The notes beneath the pieces were generated by a model. It had not been told where the DNA came from, did not search any database, and saw nothing but the letters and a program-made list of their open reading frames with translations. Positions 1-12,475 of a stretch of 64,000 bases of DNA are shown here, piece after piece. The stretch spans positions 19,804,927-19,868,926 of the forward strand of contig JBCFYV010011135.1 of NCBI GenBank assembly GCA_039000515.1, given 5' to 3'. The stretch comes from Timema cristinae (taxonomy: Eukaryota; Arthropoda; Insecta; Phasmatodea; Timematidae). Position numbers and translations under genes: made by a program. Positions within the stretch are counted from its first letter, which is position 1. The number at the start of each line of letters is the position of its first letter.

Positions 1-2614
1 CTCTAACAGTGTTCCTAATGCCTAATGCCATAGCCTAAATAAGTAACAATGTATATTATTTCATTTATGATCTTTGGTGTTGTGCTTTTACAAAAATGTA
101 TAGACCTATTGTTTCAATTCGCAAATATTATGAACTTTTATTAAATGTCCATTTTAAGATAAAAGCTAGAAAAATTATTTGCGATGCACCGTACCATTTA
201 TTTCTTATAGCTAAAAACGATTGGTTTTGAAAAAATTATACTTCAAGTAAAAGTTATTTTAAAATATTTCTACAGTTTTTAAAATATATGTTATCCAGTA
301 TCTCAAATAGTTTGAAGATTTGAATAGAATCGGAGATCATCACATATATAAATTACCATATCTGTAGTTTTCCCGGTAAAAGGAGATGGATTTGATTTGT
401 AATAATAAATAGTTATTGGGTAGGTATTTTAATTAAATAATTAAATTTTGGTTTTAAATAGTAATGCTAATATATTTATTAAAAATTGCTATAGATGCAT
501 CTCAATACTATACTATTTACATTGAAAAATGACATCATGGCTTGGGAATCCAACCTATACAAAAGGTCCCATGTTCAATTCCCATGTCCAGGTGTCATTT
601 TAATATCATAGTATAAGACCATTAAAACTAATTTTTATATCTTTTTCTCTTTACACCCTTAAATAAATTACCCTTAATTATAGGATCGGGTATATAATTA
701 CAATAAGCCCTTAAGGAACCCTTAATAAAACAAAAAATACCCAGATTCAACCCAATCGGTAGAAACATACAGCCATACGTCATAGTAGAAATCATTTTAT
801 CACGTTCATGGAGTTGACATTCATCCAAATCTTGAATTCCATTTTTACTTTTTTATAATCACAATGATTCATTTCTCTGAGAGGTCACGAGAAATGGAAT
901 AACAATACTATTTATACAGTTCAATAAATTAAATTTTTGCTTTTTAAACTGATTATTCTTAATGGATAAACTACAAATATCACACATTTTATTTTCGCAC
1001 GATGATTTTGTTTGTGAATTGCTCATAACTTTTTCTCAAATCAAATGTTTAAATATTGATGTTAAGCTTTTAGTAAAATTCAATAATGTATAGTGCAATA
1101 TTATTTTACCTTTTTTTGTAACATTTGAATTTAAAAAGGTATTTTCCACGCTTTGTAAAAGCGAAAAATTTCCAATCAATGTAATGCAATACTCTATTTG
1201 TAGTAGTAAAAAAAAAGTTTAAATTAAACATTAATCCTTTTTGGCACTATATTTGTGTACTTTTTTTCAATCTTCCATACCTTAGTTTTCACAAAATGAA
1301 TTCTCATTTTTTAAATATTATATCTCATTTTTATAATATTTATACTTATATATTAAACAGTATTTATACCATTAAGTAACCCTATAACTTTTGATAATTA
1401 TAAATGTTATTTACTATTCATTTTTATTTGTAACATTAAATCAGAAACTTTTCAATTATTAGAGAAGAGATTTAATATTTTAATAAAATATATATTAAAT
1501 ATCTTTACAAAATATAACAAATATACTTTATTTAATATCATTTTAGGTGTTCAGTACCTTGAGATACTAAAGAGTGTTCCATAAATCGTATCAATTTTTT
1601 TGATTGTTAGATCAACAGTCGGCATATTGATATCATATTAAATATATAATAATTATTGGTATAGGTTAAGACATAAATGAGATTTTCTTCAAAACACCTT
1701 AAAAGTGCACACCCTCAATTTTCTAATGACAAAAGATCAAGTACCCAATATAAGAGTTAGTAGTCATATTATTAAAAAAACATTTTTAGTAGTAAATTTT
1801 TAATTTTCACATTACGACAATTCTTTAAAAATATGTATTTTCAATTTAAAAATAAACTGAATGTACGAGATCTGCCTCCCTGGTGCGACAATTTTAAATA
1901 GTGACTACACCACAAGTATCCAAAGACTACCTCTCTGAGAAGTCAGTTTTAAATGGTGACTATACCTCGAGTATTCAAAGGCTACCTCTCTTAGAGAAAG
2001 GTTTAAATTGTGACTATACCTCGAGTATCCAAAGACTACCTCTCTGAGAAGTCAGTTTTAAATGGTGACTATACCTCGAGTATTCAAAGGCTACCTCTCT
2101 TAGAGAAAGGTTTAAATTGTGACTATACCTCGAGTATCCAAAGGCTACCTCTCTGATACAACAGTTTGGCGACAATTCACTACCGGATTCTTCCTGTACT
2201 GAATGTATTTACAAATATGATACGCGCTGTATTTCTATGCTACGTTCTATTATTTAGTGAATCAAGAACTGTTAATTCAATTAAATCTCAAATCTTTAAT
2301 TAAATCACGTATTTAAATATATGACGATTAGAATAGAATATTTTCTTCGACAAGTGAAAAATAGGCCATGACTTATTCTCTTTGCGACGATGGTCAGTAA
2401 TTTAGCATTTTTGTGATAGCGGGGGGAAATCTGTGATTTGAAACTATATTGTCGATTTAATCTAATTGGTGAAGAAGGCAAGAAGGGTAGATTTTTTTTA
2501 AGATCGGGCTCTAATATTAGCAGGGGTAGAGGAAGAGAAAAAACCCTTCCAGTGCATCTAGCCGATATTCAAACCTAGTATTACCGTTATTTGCAATATT
2601 CTAGAACGAACCTA
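1..2614. other. AT-rich host noncoding DNA
   Basis: No coding region is convincing here: open frames are short, low in complexity and lack splice or family signals. The stretch is strongly AT-rich, with many A and T homopolymers, as in introns or intergenic DNA of AT-rich insects. A minisatellite occupies about 1870-2165. I see no other structured element. Confidence 0.6.
1870..2165. repeat. Minisatellite of alternating 54/55-bp units (109-bp dimer)
   Basis: About five units share the core CTACCTCTCT and a GACTATACCTCGAGTAT segment. Two unit types alternate, one with GAGAAGTCAG and one with TAGAGAAAGG after the core, so the higher-order period is 109 bp (CAAAGACTACC recurs at 1921 and 2030). 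Outer units are more diverged than inner ones, as expected from unequal exchange. Confidence 0.85.
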
Positions 2615-2878
<264 letters not shown>

Positions 2879-3151
2879 AGCGAATCTGCATAGCCACTTA
2901 TTTGAGAATTGGGAAAAAACCAATCGAAAAATTTGTAACGCCGATGTATTTATTATAATATTTAGTCATTTTTTTATATCAAATAAGAACATCTCTATAT
3001 AAATTATAATAGTATTATAATATTATAATTGACATGCATTGGTGGAACTGAAGAATAAAGGTCAGAATAATTCAGTATGAATTGCAAGCCACGAGGAAGT
3101 TAAAAGCTAGAATACGGGTTGAATACAATAACAAAAATATTATTTTTATTT

Positions 3152-3370
3152 TAGCATTGTGTCTTACTACCCGTTCGGGATGTAATCTTAGGTACTTAAG
3201 TTAATTGTTCGGTTATTAAATGCACCCACGTTTTTATGGATTAAGAGTGTAAACCATTTAGTAAAAACCACCCCATGTGCACCTTACCGAGGTGAAACCC
3301 CAACCACCCTGCTTTTGGTAGTCTAGTCCAACACGAGGGTAGCGTGTTAGACCGTGCGGCCACCGAAGTG
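3152..3370 (-). mobile_element. tRNA-derived SINE relative, minus strand
   Basis: Read on the minus strand it begins with a CTTCGGTGGCCGCACGGTCTA tRNA-like head, contains a family-A-like body and ends in the shared tail, here CCCGTTCGGG then GTAAGACACAATGCTAA. It is diverged from family A in the head and middle, so it is either an old copy or a sister family. Confidence 0.6.
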
Positions 3371-3779
3371 GATTACAGTGAGGAATATGTTTTCAAAAAT
3401 ATTTTCCCATTCTACCAATTAGAAAATGAGGATACATTTACTTAAAACCTTCACATCCTCCTTTGAGTAATTAAAATCTATACAACAAAGAAAAACATTT
3501 TTACTCTGTACTTATAAAAAATAATATAAACTCAAGCTTTTAAATTTAGTTCCTTGATTACAAATATCTTTCATATATGACTAGAAAAAACTACAACAGT
3601 ATAAAAATATTTAGTACCATTGTTCGTTCTTATAAAAAAACAACAACTTTGATTTGAAAGGAAATGAGAACGCGTCACGACGCCACTAGAGGACCCTAGC
3701 GGTGTAGTCGAACAACTGCAAGCGTAGCATCGTCGCTGGTAGGAGGAAGAGGAAAGTGACATAGAGAGGGGGAAAGAGT

Positions 3780-3862
3780 GAGAGAGAGAGAGAGAGAACA
3801 ATGAGAGAGTTGTCGTCTACTCCGGTTCCGAGTTCAGTTATCTTCCGGGAGAGCATCGGTCG
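3780..3862 (+). promoter_or_regulatory. Candidate GAGA / Inr / pause-button promoter
   Basis: A GAGA tract (3780-3799) is followed by an insect initiator TCAGTT at 3834-3839 (putative +1 A at 3836). TCGGTCG at 3856-3862 matches the Drosophila pause-button consensus KCGRWCG at +21 to +27. There is no TATA box at -30. The surrounding 250 bases are clearly less AT-rich than their neighbours. Together this suggests a developmentally paused RNA polymerase II promoter for the exon at 4760. The leader would be about 0.9 kb if unspliced. The motifs are seen; the function is inferred. Confidence 0.45.
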
Positions 3863-4759
3863 CGTTAACTCTCGTCAGAAAATACCCGTCGCCCGAGCGT
3901 AACCGTGACTGGTGTGTTTGGATTTATTTTGTGTTTGTTTTGTGTTTGTGTCTAGAGAAGAAAGCTAGTGTAAAATGTATCCACAATAATGTTACAGTTG
4001 GGACTTGAACAAAACAAAAAATCAATAAATCCTTTCATATAAATAGTAAATTTTGTTTTCTTGATAAAAACAAGATTATATAAGGTAAAATACATTTCTA
4101 ATTATTTTAAAAATCGTTAGTAATTTTGCAATTTCGTTTAACAATACTTAATTTAAGTTACATATAAAAAAACAAATACAAATATTTGGAGCACATATAC
4201 AATTAAATATATTCAAACCTAGTAATATAAACTATAATAAATCTTTTCGTGATTTGTTGATCTTCTTATTATTTTAAAAATATAAACAAAATATTTTTTA
4301 ATTACTTATAATATATATTAATAAAGAAAACAGAACGTTTTTAACAATAAAATAGATATATTTTACAAAAAATTATTTCATATTACAAAAAAATTAATTT
4401 ATCTTCTTAGAGCAGTTAATTTTATTTGAAATATTTAACTTTTAGTGTAATATCTATGTGTGATTATTATAAATAGTCTAGTGTTAGTAAGCAAATCTAC
4501 TAATCGATTAGATTGTTGAAGTTAATAACAATTAAATTTGATAATATACATATATAATTAAATCAAATTAAGTGAACATTGTGAATGTAGTGTAATTAAA
4601 TACATATTTTATTTATTATTGATAGTGAATTTAAAATAAAACGACAATGAATGAATACATCATAAAATAAAGGTTTTCAATTTGCGAGTGTAGTTTACTG
4701 TAATAATATTATTATAAATAACAATGTTCTGAGAAAGTTAAGTTTCATCATTTTCCGTC

Positions 4760-4991
4760 ATGTGGTCTTGGGATAACCGACGTATGTGTCACCACTACCA
4801 ACACATGAAAGTGTTTAGTGTATTTTATTGTGTCGTATTATTCGGTATTGTCTACGAGTGTGTTAGTGGTATACATCATCCAGTGGAATATATTGAGGAG
4901 CATAATCACCAACATGACAAACTCCATAAAAATCATCATCATCATCATCATTATTATCATCAGCAGCACAACCATAAATATTTAAGACGAA
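4760..4991 (+). CDS. First coding exon of a secreted His-rich protein (partial)
   Basis: The frame opens at ATG 4760. A second in-frame ATG at 4808 (residue 17) starts a textbook signal peptide (MKVFSVFYCVVLFG, then a likely cleavage after VSG), so 4808 may be the real start. Behind it lies a His-rich stretch including six consecutive His and ending in LRRS. The exon probably stops at 4991: the sequence AA|GTAAGT is a near-consensus 5' splice site, and the in-frame continuation meets a stop within a few codons. The downstream exons are not recognisable in the window, so the protein family cannot be named. Reading as a real exon rests on signal peptide, splice donor and upstream promoter. Confidence 0.5.
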
Positions 4992-5008
4992 GTAAGTACA
5001 ATAAATAA

Positions 5009-6339
5009 TATGTTGACATAAATTTTTCGATCATATTTTCAAACGAGAAAGCTAAACAATTTTTTTTTTTTTTAGAACTCCATATTATTACACATTTGGG
5101 TTAGATGCTTGTGTATCTTCATTTTTTTAATCTCTAAGTCTTATCACCTATTCAAGTTATGAATATACATAATACTTAGTCTAATGGGGTAGGAGAGAGC
5201 AAAGAATAATTATAGAAGTTATCTAACATCATTCGAGAGAAAAAACAGTCAAATACTATTTAATAAATACCCACCCTTATTAGACTCGACCAGGAATCAA
5301 ACACTGATCGTCAGTCTAAAAAACTCGAGAATGATGCCTTACACAATTGGGACAGAATAAATTAATTGAATTACATTAATTAATAGGAATATCAAATTAA
5401 GAGAAAATATATATGAATTTTCGTGGAGAGAGAATTGAAAATAATTTGAGAAAAAACTACCCTCAGTATACACCACAGGGAATCTAATTCTGATCTCCCC
5501 AACATTGTCAGTCCAGTCATTTGCGAGAGTAACGCCTTAGACTATTCGACCACTGAAGCAGGTACTATTAAATTACTAGATTACTATTGAGCGCAATATC
5601 ATTTTACGTGCGGCTGTCTTTTTTTATAGATATAATCAATAAATATAGAGAGATCCGTTTTAGTTGTCAAATTGTCCAAGGTGATAGTCGTGTCTGACGG
5701 GACTACCTATGATGGGGCCATTGGGGTTCGAATCTCGGTCGGGTGTATCGAGTGTAATTTTTTCCAAAATTATTATCAATCTTCCTCTACGCAAATACGT
5801 GTGCAATTCCTATGGATAAAACATTTACGACCCTTAAATTATTAGCGTAATTAATACATACATTTATAACCCGAAAGGGAAGTAAGACGTAGTGCTAATG
5901 AAAACTATATAATAAAAATAATAAAATTTTAAAACAAGGTCAATTATTAATTAAAAAAATTGTTTTTATAACAGGTCCCTTTTATAAAAATATTATAGGA
6001 ATGTAGTAGGAAGTACGTAATATGGCTCTCTTTATAAATTTATTTTAAAGAAGTCAATCAAATTTGGGTAGATCGTTGGTGACTTGATGTAAAAATATAT
6101 AATTTATGGTTTATTTTTAAAAGAAAATCTAGTAAAAAGAGATAATATATATTTAATCTTTCTAATAAACATACTATTAAAAATAATAAAAATATATTAT
6201 ATAATCTAATCTTTACTAAGATATACAATGAAAAATAAAATATTGATCTTCGATTAATTATAATCAAATATACAAACAAAAACAAATATATATTGAAAAA
6301 ATACATTTATTTAGACTATTGGGTTATAATAAAGCAAAT
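5009..6339. other. Putative intron with SINE relics
   Basis: This follows the splice donor at 4992 and looks intronic. It holds old minus-strand SINE relics at roughly 5130-5345 and 5393-5565, recognised by decayed B-box and head segments such as GACCACTGAAGCAGG, and a plus-strand relic near 5700-5905 with an intact GGTTCGAATCTCGGTCGGGTG B-box region. No coding exon is visible. Confidence 0.5.
5700..5905 (+). mobile_element. Diverged family A SINE relic
   Basis: It retains the B box GGTTCGAATCTCGGTCGGGT, the TTATTAGCGTAATTAAT body segment and the tail AACCCGAAAGGGAAGTAAGACG. The A-box region is degraded, so the copy is probably old. Confidence 0.65.
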
Positions 6340-6590
6340 TAGTACGTAGAGCTTTTTCCAAACCCCTCCTTCACCTCTGACAATACGTGTATTGATCACA
6401 GATTGTGAACGTGTAGAGTGCCAGGCCTCCACCATGGTTCGGATTCCACATTTAATTGTAGGTCCTTCATTTCATCTCATAATTATCCTACCATTATACA
6501 TTAGGGTAAGTACGTATAGCCCGAACGGGTAGTAAGATGCGGTGGAAATAATATCAATAATAATAATTATTATTATTATTTAGAACCTTT
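6340..6590 (+). mobile_element. Family B SINE relic, 5'-truncated
   Basis: It matches the middle and 3' part of the element at 58595: GTGCCAGGCCTCCACCATGG, then CCTTCATTTCATCT, a CCCGAACGGGTAGTAAGATG tail and an ATA/AAT-rich end. The tRNA-like head is missing. Confidence 0.65.
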
Positions 6591-6919
6591 AATATAATAT
6601 CTTCACCATTGGAAAATAAAAAGGATAAATTAGTTTGAAAAAAAATATCTGTGATTATAATTCATAGAAATCCCCATCATTGTCCAACCAGACGGGATGA
6701 TATTGATGCCTTTGTCTACGTACCCAACCATGCATGTATAGATTGAATACATATACCCAATGAAATTAATAATTTTTCAAGGGGTTTAGGCACAAAATAT
6801 AAGATCAACTTTAAATATTTTGGTTACTAAAATTTTATTTGCTATTCTTGTGTGGCAAAATCATTACTTAATAATTCTTTGGCACTATGAATTCGAAAGT
6901 GCATAGACGGACTTACAAA

Positions 6920-7510
6920 ATTACGCCAGTTCTAACCATTTAAATCTCATTACACCCTATCCCTATCTTGAGATAATTGTATCCAGTCAATTTCACTACA
7001 CCCTATCCCTATCTTGAGTTAGTTCTATTCAGTATATCTCATTAGACCACCATCCCTCTCTTGATAGAGCTCTACCAAATACAGCTATTTAAATCCTATC
7101 CTTATCTTGAACTAATTCCATAAAATCCTCCTCATTACACCCTATCCTTGTCTTTAGATAGTTCTATCCAGCCCCTCTTATTATAATCTATCCCTATCTT
7201 TAACTATCTCCATCCAGTCCACCTCATCATACCCTATTACTATCTTGAGCTAGTTCAATTCAGTCCACCTCACCATTCCTTATTCCTATCTTGATATAAA
7301 TCTATCCAGTCCACCCTATTACACCACATTGATTTCTTGAGATAGTTCTACCCAGTGTACCTAATTACAACTTATCCCTATGAAGAGCTAGTTCTTACAT
7401 TCCACCCCATTCCACCCTATTCATATGAATTTAATTTAATGCTATCTTCCAATATGTATCTATGTTTTCCCTGTGGTCTATTCCCATTAGGTTCTATATT
7501 CACCCATTCG
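6920..7510. repeat. Diverged minisatellite, about 46-bp unit
   Basis: Roughly a dozen imperfect units share ACACCCTATCCCTATCTTGAG, an AGTTCTATCCAGTC segment and CACCTCATT. Spacing varies with small indels. A short open frame at 7355 lies entirely in this array and is not a gene. Confidence 0.8.
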
Positions 7511-7559
7511 AAATTTCATATAAATGTGAATCGTAAAACAGTATGCATATACAAATGAT

Positions 7560-8199
7560 TTGACTTAATAAAATAGCTTTTCATGATAATAATTTTTGTT
7601 CTCATAGTTAAACGAAAATGATTTAGTCCTATTAATATTTAATTAAATATGTTGCCCTAGCTATAATAGTGTATATATGTAAACGCTTTTGCATAATTTC
7701 AAGTGCTATTTAAGTCACAAATTATTTTAATGTCACAAATATTTCCTCCCAAAAAATGAAAACACAATATCTCGTATCGGTGCTCAAGCTGACAGAGAAG
7801 TAATTCTCATCTCGCCGGTCTAGACAGTGGTGAGAAGATCCCAGCTCAAACCCAAGCTAGATGTTCCAATTTAATTTACAAATATTTTCGTGCACCTAAA
7901 TTCCAAAGTACCGTTATAATTTATCTAAATATTACTTTCCTTATTCCTAAACACCTTAAATTAAGGATATAGGAAATGCTAGCGTAGTCCACGGTGGTTG
8001 CAGTTTTAATAGCAATTTAATTTTTTCAAAATAAATAAAAGATGGCGCCAGTAGAAATATAACATTACTTTCTTCTCAAAGTGATATCAACAGTGGTTGA
8101 ATATCTGTCAAGGTGGTCCTGGAATTTAATGACAACCATTCCTATTAATTTAAAAAAGTTTGTCATCTAATTCCATTATGCTCATTGCAGATATTTAAC
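7560..8199. other. AT-rich host noncoding DNA
   Basis: No coding, RNA or repeat structure is convincing. It is the last unique sequence before the segment repeated after the scaffold gap. Confidence 0.5.
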
Positions 8200-9577
8200 A
8201 AAAATTGATATCAATAGGTGAATAAAATTACTATCTATATATCTAGTGTAGCAATATTTGATTTATTTTCTATAAAAATATATGTTTTTCTATAAAAAAA
8301 CTTGCACGTATACTTCACTAGACTCTAGTTCACATTACTCCTATCTAAATATAGATCTGTGAATATCACTGAGGTGTTTTAAGGCGTGGAGTTAATTGGT
8401 GTGGATTAGTTTTAGTTTTCCTTCAAGCCATGAATCTTTCTACACGTTAGAGCAACAAGCATACATAATATAAACACTAATGTGTTAAGGATGAGGAAGA
8501 TTTAGTTTAGATAAGGTGTACTCTCATTTGCCTGGAAGAAGAGTGAGAAAACTATTAAAAGCATTCCCCTTTGGTATACATAAGTGGGATTTGAGGTACT
8601 GTCCGGTTTGCGTCAGTTCAGTGTATTTTGAGAGTTACTCCTTAAACCATTTGAGCACATATACGGGTTGTAGGATAGATATGAGGGTAATTTAGGACTG
8701 CTTCCTCCTCTTATAATCCTGTTTAATCCCGTAGCCCTTAGATAAACAAACTTCTTTCAACCAGGCCATGCATCGTACTGCTGTCTCCTGTATTCTTACT
8801 TTGAATTATTCGAAATTAGAATGTTCTAAATATAATTTCAAAAAATGAAAATATCAAAAAGTTTAAAATTAATATGAAATAAAAAATTAACTGTTCCCAC
8901 TTATTATTATGTCATATGAAGAATGTAAATAGCTCCTCGATATTTTTTCTTATACGAGGGTAATATAATAAATAATATCTCAATAAATTAGCTGCATGAG
9001 GGGTTTTTAAAATCTTATACACCACAGTATTTTCAGGTCGAGTATTCAATAGGATAAGCAGGAGAATTTTGATTAAAAAAAAGGTCAGTGGGGAAAGAGT
9101 TAGAGTTAATTTTCGGGTTGAAAATATATCAATTTCCGGTATCCTACCTCATTTCCTTAATGGAAATACGTCAATGTATTATTAATATTATTATTATTAT
9201 TATTATTTGGACTACTTTAATTTATTATGATTATTCTGTTTTATGGTGTGTTTTTATTTATCATCAATGCCATTATACAGTGGTTTATCTTGAATCAACC
9301 TTTGTTGCGCATGCGTGTAACGCATCTTGGTCTACGTGTTGAACAGATGCAATATTGGATTGCTGAAAATAACCAAGGAAGCCATGAACTTTAGTTTTAA
9401 ATTGGTTTCACGTGCGTTTAAGTAATATTTTACTTAGGTTTGATACTTAATAAGTGTTTTTATATTAAAATGGAACCATTAAATTAAACAAGTATAACCT
9501 CAATCTGCTACATTTTATTCCTCTTGCAAATCAATTGCTAATAGCAGCAGCTCCTCTTCGTCAGTACTATCATCTGA

Positions 9578-9827
9578 CCCGCCTCGGTGGCGTAGTTGGC
9601 TAACGCGCTAGTCGTGTTGAGCTCGACTGCTGAGGACGGGGATATCGAGGTTCGAATCTCGGTCGGATGAACTGGGGGTGGTTTTTCCTAAATGGTTCTC
9701 CATTCTCCCTCCACTCAAATGCGGGTTCACTTCCTCTAATTTCACCTTCCCAATTCTTAATCCATTAGCGTAATTAGTACATAAAGCGGATAACCCAAAC
9801 GGGTAGTAAGACGCGGTGCTAAATAAT
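9578..9827 (+). mobile_element. tRNA-derived SINE, family A
   Basis: The A box is at 9588-9599 and the B box at 9649-9659. The body and the AACGGGTAGTAAGACGCGGT tail are intact, and the (ATT)n end is short. This is the same family as 2615-2878. Confidence 0.85.
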
Positions 9828-10060
9828 ATCATCGGAGCTCAACCAAGATCATTTGTAGAATGCTACAACTTAACTCCAGTGGGGAAGACCAGAAAGAAGC
9901 CACAGTAAATTCAGGAGAAAAAAGAGATACGATAACTTTAGCTTATCTTAGCAATGAGTGTGAAACAAAACTGACCCAAACTTAGCATAGCATAAAATAG
10001 CATAAAATAGCATAGACTATCTTAGCGTTCTGTGTGAACTATCTTCAAGGTCCAAAACGT

Positions 10061-10195
10061 AATAACAGTCGGTAGCGTGTGTGTCTACTGAGAAAAGTGT
10101 CCCAGGTTCGAATACCAGTTATAGCTGAAATGTTTATATTTGGTGGAATATGAGTTTACACTTTCTCGGTGATAAATTAACGGCCATATTGCTGA
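10061..10195 (+). mobile_element. tRNA-like SINE, family C (head and core)
   Basis: A tRNA-like head with A-box-like AGTCGGTAGCGTG and B-box GGTTCGAATAC is followed by a core (GGAATATGAGTTTACACTTT, then CTCGGTGATAAATTAACGGCC) that recurs near 58946. The shared core next to a tRNA-like head suggests a third SINE family. Confidence 0.5.
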
Positions 10196-10646
10196 ATGTA
10201 TTCTATGTTCTAGATTTAAGTTAGTTAATCAGTCATGAGTTGATATCGATAGTTTGGTCAAGAGTGCATGTTAAATATTTATAATAAATAAATTGTAAAA
10301 TTAAAATCAAATTCTAAAATTTACTTATTGGATAATGAGAAACTCAGAAGGACTATTAACATATTTCTGCGTATTTCTTACAATATGTAATATACTCGTT
10401 TAATAATAAACCAAGGAGAAAATATATGTAATCAGTAATGTTTCTATATTTGCGATAAAGAAGAACAGTATAATAAATATACTAAAATACACACATTGTA
10501 TATTATTTAATTTTACAAGATTTGTATTTTGCTTAACCGGCGAGCTCGTCTAGATGAATTTGTAATTTGATCCGTTTGTCCACTGAAAATATTTTAGATA
10601 ATTGTTTATTTAAAATAGATAAATTAATCGTTTTTTTTTTTTAATT

Positions 10647-10900
10647 TAGAAATGCATCTTACTACAGTTTGGGATATACGTTTATGTATTAATAACGCAA
10701 ATGGTTTTATGTATTATAAAGTATATAGCTTATAGTATGTGTACCCACATTTGCGAGGTGGGAGTGTGGAAAGCCGTTTGATAATAGCAACCATAATTAA
10801 ACCCGACCAAGATTCGAACCTTGAGCTCCACATGATCGGCAGTCTAGTATAATGCAAGAGTAAAACGTAAGATCACGCGGCCACTATCCAAAGTAGGTAA
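10647..10900 (-). mobile_element. Old SINE, minus strand
   Basis: On the minus strand it has a GGTTCGAATCTTGGTCGGGT B box and a tail reading down to GTAGTAAGATGCATT. The head is related to the 3152-3370 element. The Polinton lies 87 bases beyond its 5' end. Confidence 0.6.
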
Positions 10901-10980
10901 AGGTATAATTAATTAATTATAAAATAATACATTTATAGTAAAATATTAGAACAATTTTCACGTCAAGAAAATAAGGATAA

Positions 10981-10986
10981 CATTAT
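10981..10986. repeat. Target-site duplication, left (CATTAT)
   Basis: The six bases CATTAT directly precede the terminal repeat. The same six bases follow the right end in copy 2 (52067-52072). Six-base duplications are the rule for Maverick/Polinton integration. Confidence 0.85.
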
Positions 10987-11781
10987 AGTAGTAAGAGGGT
11001 GACTATATCAAGTTTTACGTCACTGTTATTAAAATAATATTGACTGCGTCTGTAAGTGACGCCAGGCTTTAGTGAGTGAGGTCAGCCTGTGTGTGTGTAT
11101 GGTGACGTTCCGAGAGGGTGACTATATCCAGTTTTACGTCACTGTTATTAAAATAATATTGACTGCGTCTGTAAGTGACGCCAGGCTTTAGTGAGTGAGG
11201 TCAGCCTGTGTGTGTGTATGGTGACGTTCCGAGAGGGTGACTATATCCAGTTTTACGTCACTGTTATTAAAATAATATTGACTGCGTCTGTAAGTGACGC
11301 CAGGCTTTAGTGAGTGAGGTCAGCCTGTGTGTGTGTATGGTGACGTTCCGAGAGGGTGACTATATCCAGTTTTACGTCACTGTTATTAAAATAATATTGA
11401 CTGCGTCTGTAAGTGACGCCAGGCTTTAGTGAGTGAGGTCAGCCTGTGTGTGTGTATGGTGACGTTCCGAGAGGGTGACTATATCCAGTTTTACGTCACT
11501 GTTATTAAAATAATATTGACTGCGTCTGTAAGTGACGCCAGGCTTTAGTGAGTGAGGTCAGCCTGTGTGACGTTCTGGACGTCTCATTAGACTGTTTATA
11601 AAATAATATTGACTGCGTCTGTGAGTGACGCCAGACTTTAGTGATGTAATCAGTTTAAATGTTTAGTTATTTATATATATATATATATAAAATAATTGAA
11701 ATAAATAGATTTGAACATGTTTTATGGTGGGAATGCATTTGACGTCACATAAGATTTGAATGAATATCAAGTGCCGAGGTA
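10987..11781. repeat. Left terminal inverted repeat (795 bp)
   Basis: It pairs with 27497-28648 in inverted orientation and ends at GTGCCGAGGTA. The outer part is the 119-bp tandem array; the inner part is a single-copy segment with an AT microsatellite and a TGACGTCA palindrome (11740-11747). It is 357 bp shorter than the right TIR, exactly three 119-bp units. Confidence 0.93.
10995..11569. repeat. 119-bp tandem array in left TIR, about 4.8 units
   Basis: GAGGGTGACTATAT recurs at 10995, 11114, 11233, 11352 and 11471, a period of exactly 119. Units are nearly identical. Each unit has several TGACG/CGTCA half-sites and a short GT run. Confidence 0.95.
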
Positions 11782-12475
11782 GAGTTATTGTATTATGATT
11801 TTTCATGTATATGCCGTAACTAACAATACTCTACTCATTATGACTAAAATATAACTTTTAACGTTTGGAAAATTTTACTCTCAACCAAGTTATTATTCAG
11901 TATAAATATAAATAGGAAACATCACGTTTCCTACGTTTCCATAATGTGAGTTTTTGTTTAAAAAAAATAACAAACATGTTTTAAACGGTTGGATAATTTT
12001 AATCTCAACTGAGTTTGTACTCAGTGTGAAATCCATCTGTGTAAAATAAAACCAGTTTTAAAAAACAAGGAGAGGTTAGTTTTAAAAGGTCAGCGCCAAG
12101 ATAAATTCTGTTAGACAAGTTTCTTAAGTGTATATGAATTGTAATCAGTTTAAATGTTTAGTTAGTTATATATCAAATTAAAATAAATAGACTAGATTTG
12201 ATCATGTTTATCAGCTATGAAAACTTTATTTTTTTTAAATTAATAACTACACAGAGGATGAATTAATTAAACAACATACATGATTAAAATTTATAATTTC
12301 ATAGACAGCAGGACGTTTGAATTATTAATGACGTTATACTTAATTATACACTAACAAAGTTATATTGCTCTTATAACTAATATGTAATTTAAATAATTTT
12401 TGAAAAAATAATCTAATTAACTGAATGAAACTTAAAATACTTTTTGAAAATATAATCTAATTAAATGAATGAAAC
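11782..12475. other. Subterminal noncoding region with diverged internal duplications
   Basis: No gene. A segment at about 12141-12215 is a diverged direct copy of the inner TIR (11644-11727; shared GTAATCAGTTTAAATGTTTA). A second pair is 11857-11906 and 11979-12033 (shared TTGGA-AATTTTA-TCTCAAC). TTTATT on the plus strand near 12226 could serve as a minus-strand AATAAA signal for the leftward gene. Confidence 0.6.

Larger units (their letters stand above)
8200..10980. other. Left flank of the Polinton (first assembly copy)
   Basis: Host DNA upstream of the insertion. The same sequence reappears from 31590 with scattered indels, so this is one side of a contig overlap. It contains SINEs near 9578, 10061 and 10647 and a decayed SINE body near 8475-8560, but no supported gene. 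The frame at 9088 is generated by an (ATT)n run. Confidence 0.75.

Noticed and set aside
7355..7558. 67-residue protein
   Set aside because: Lies entirely in the 46-bp minisatellite.
9088..9342. Hydrophobic 84-residue protein
   Set aside because: It reads through an ATT microsatellite and has no start context, splice signal or family resemblance.
10995..11569. CRISPR array
   Set aside because: The 119-bp units are direct repeats without spacers, inside an animal transposon terminus.
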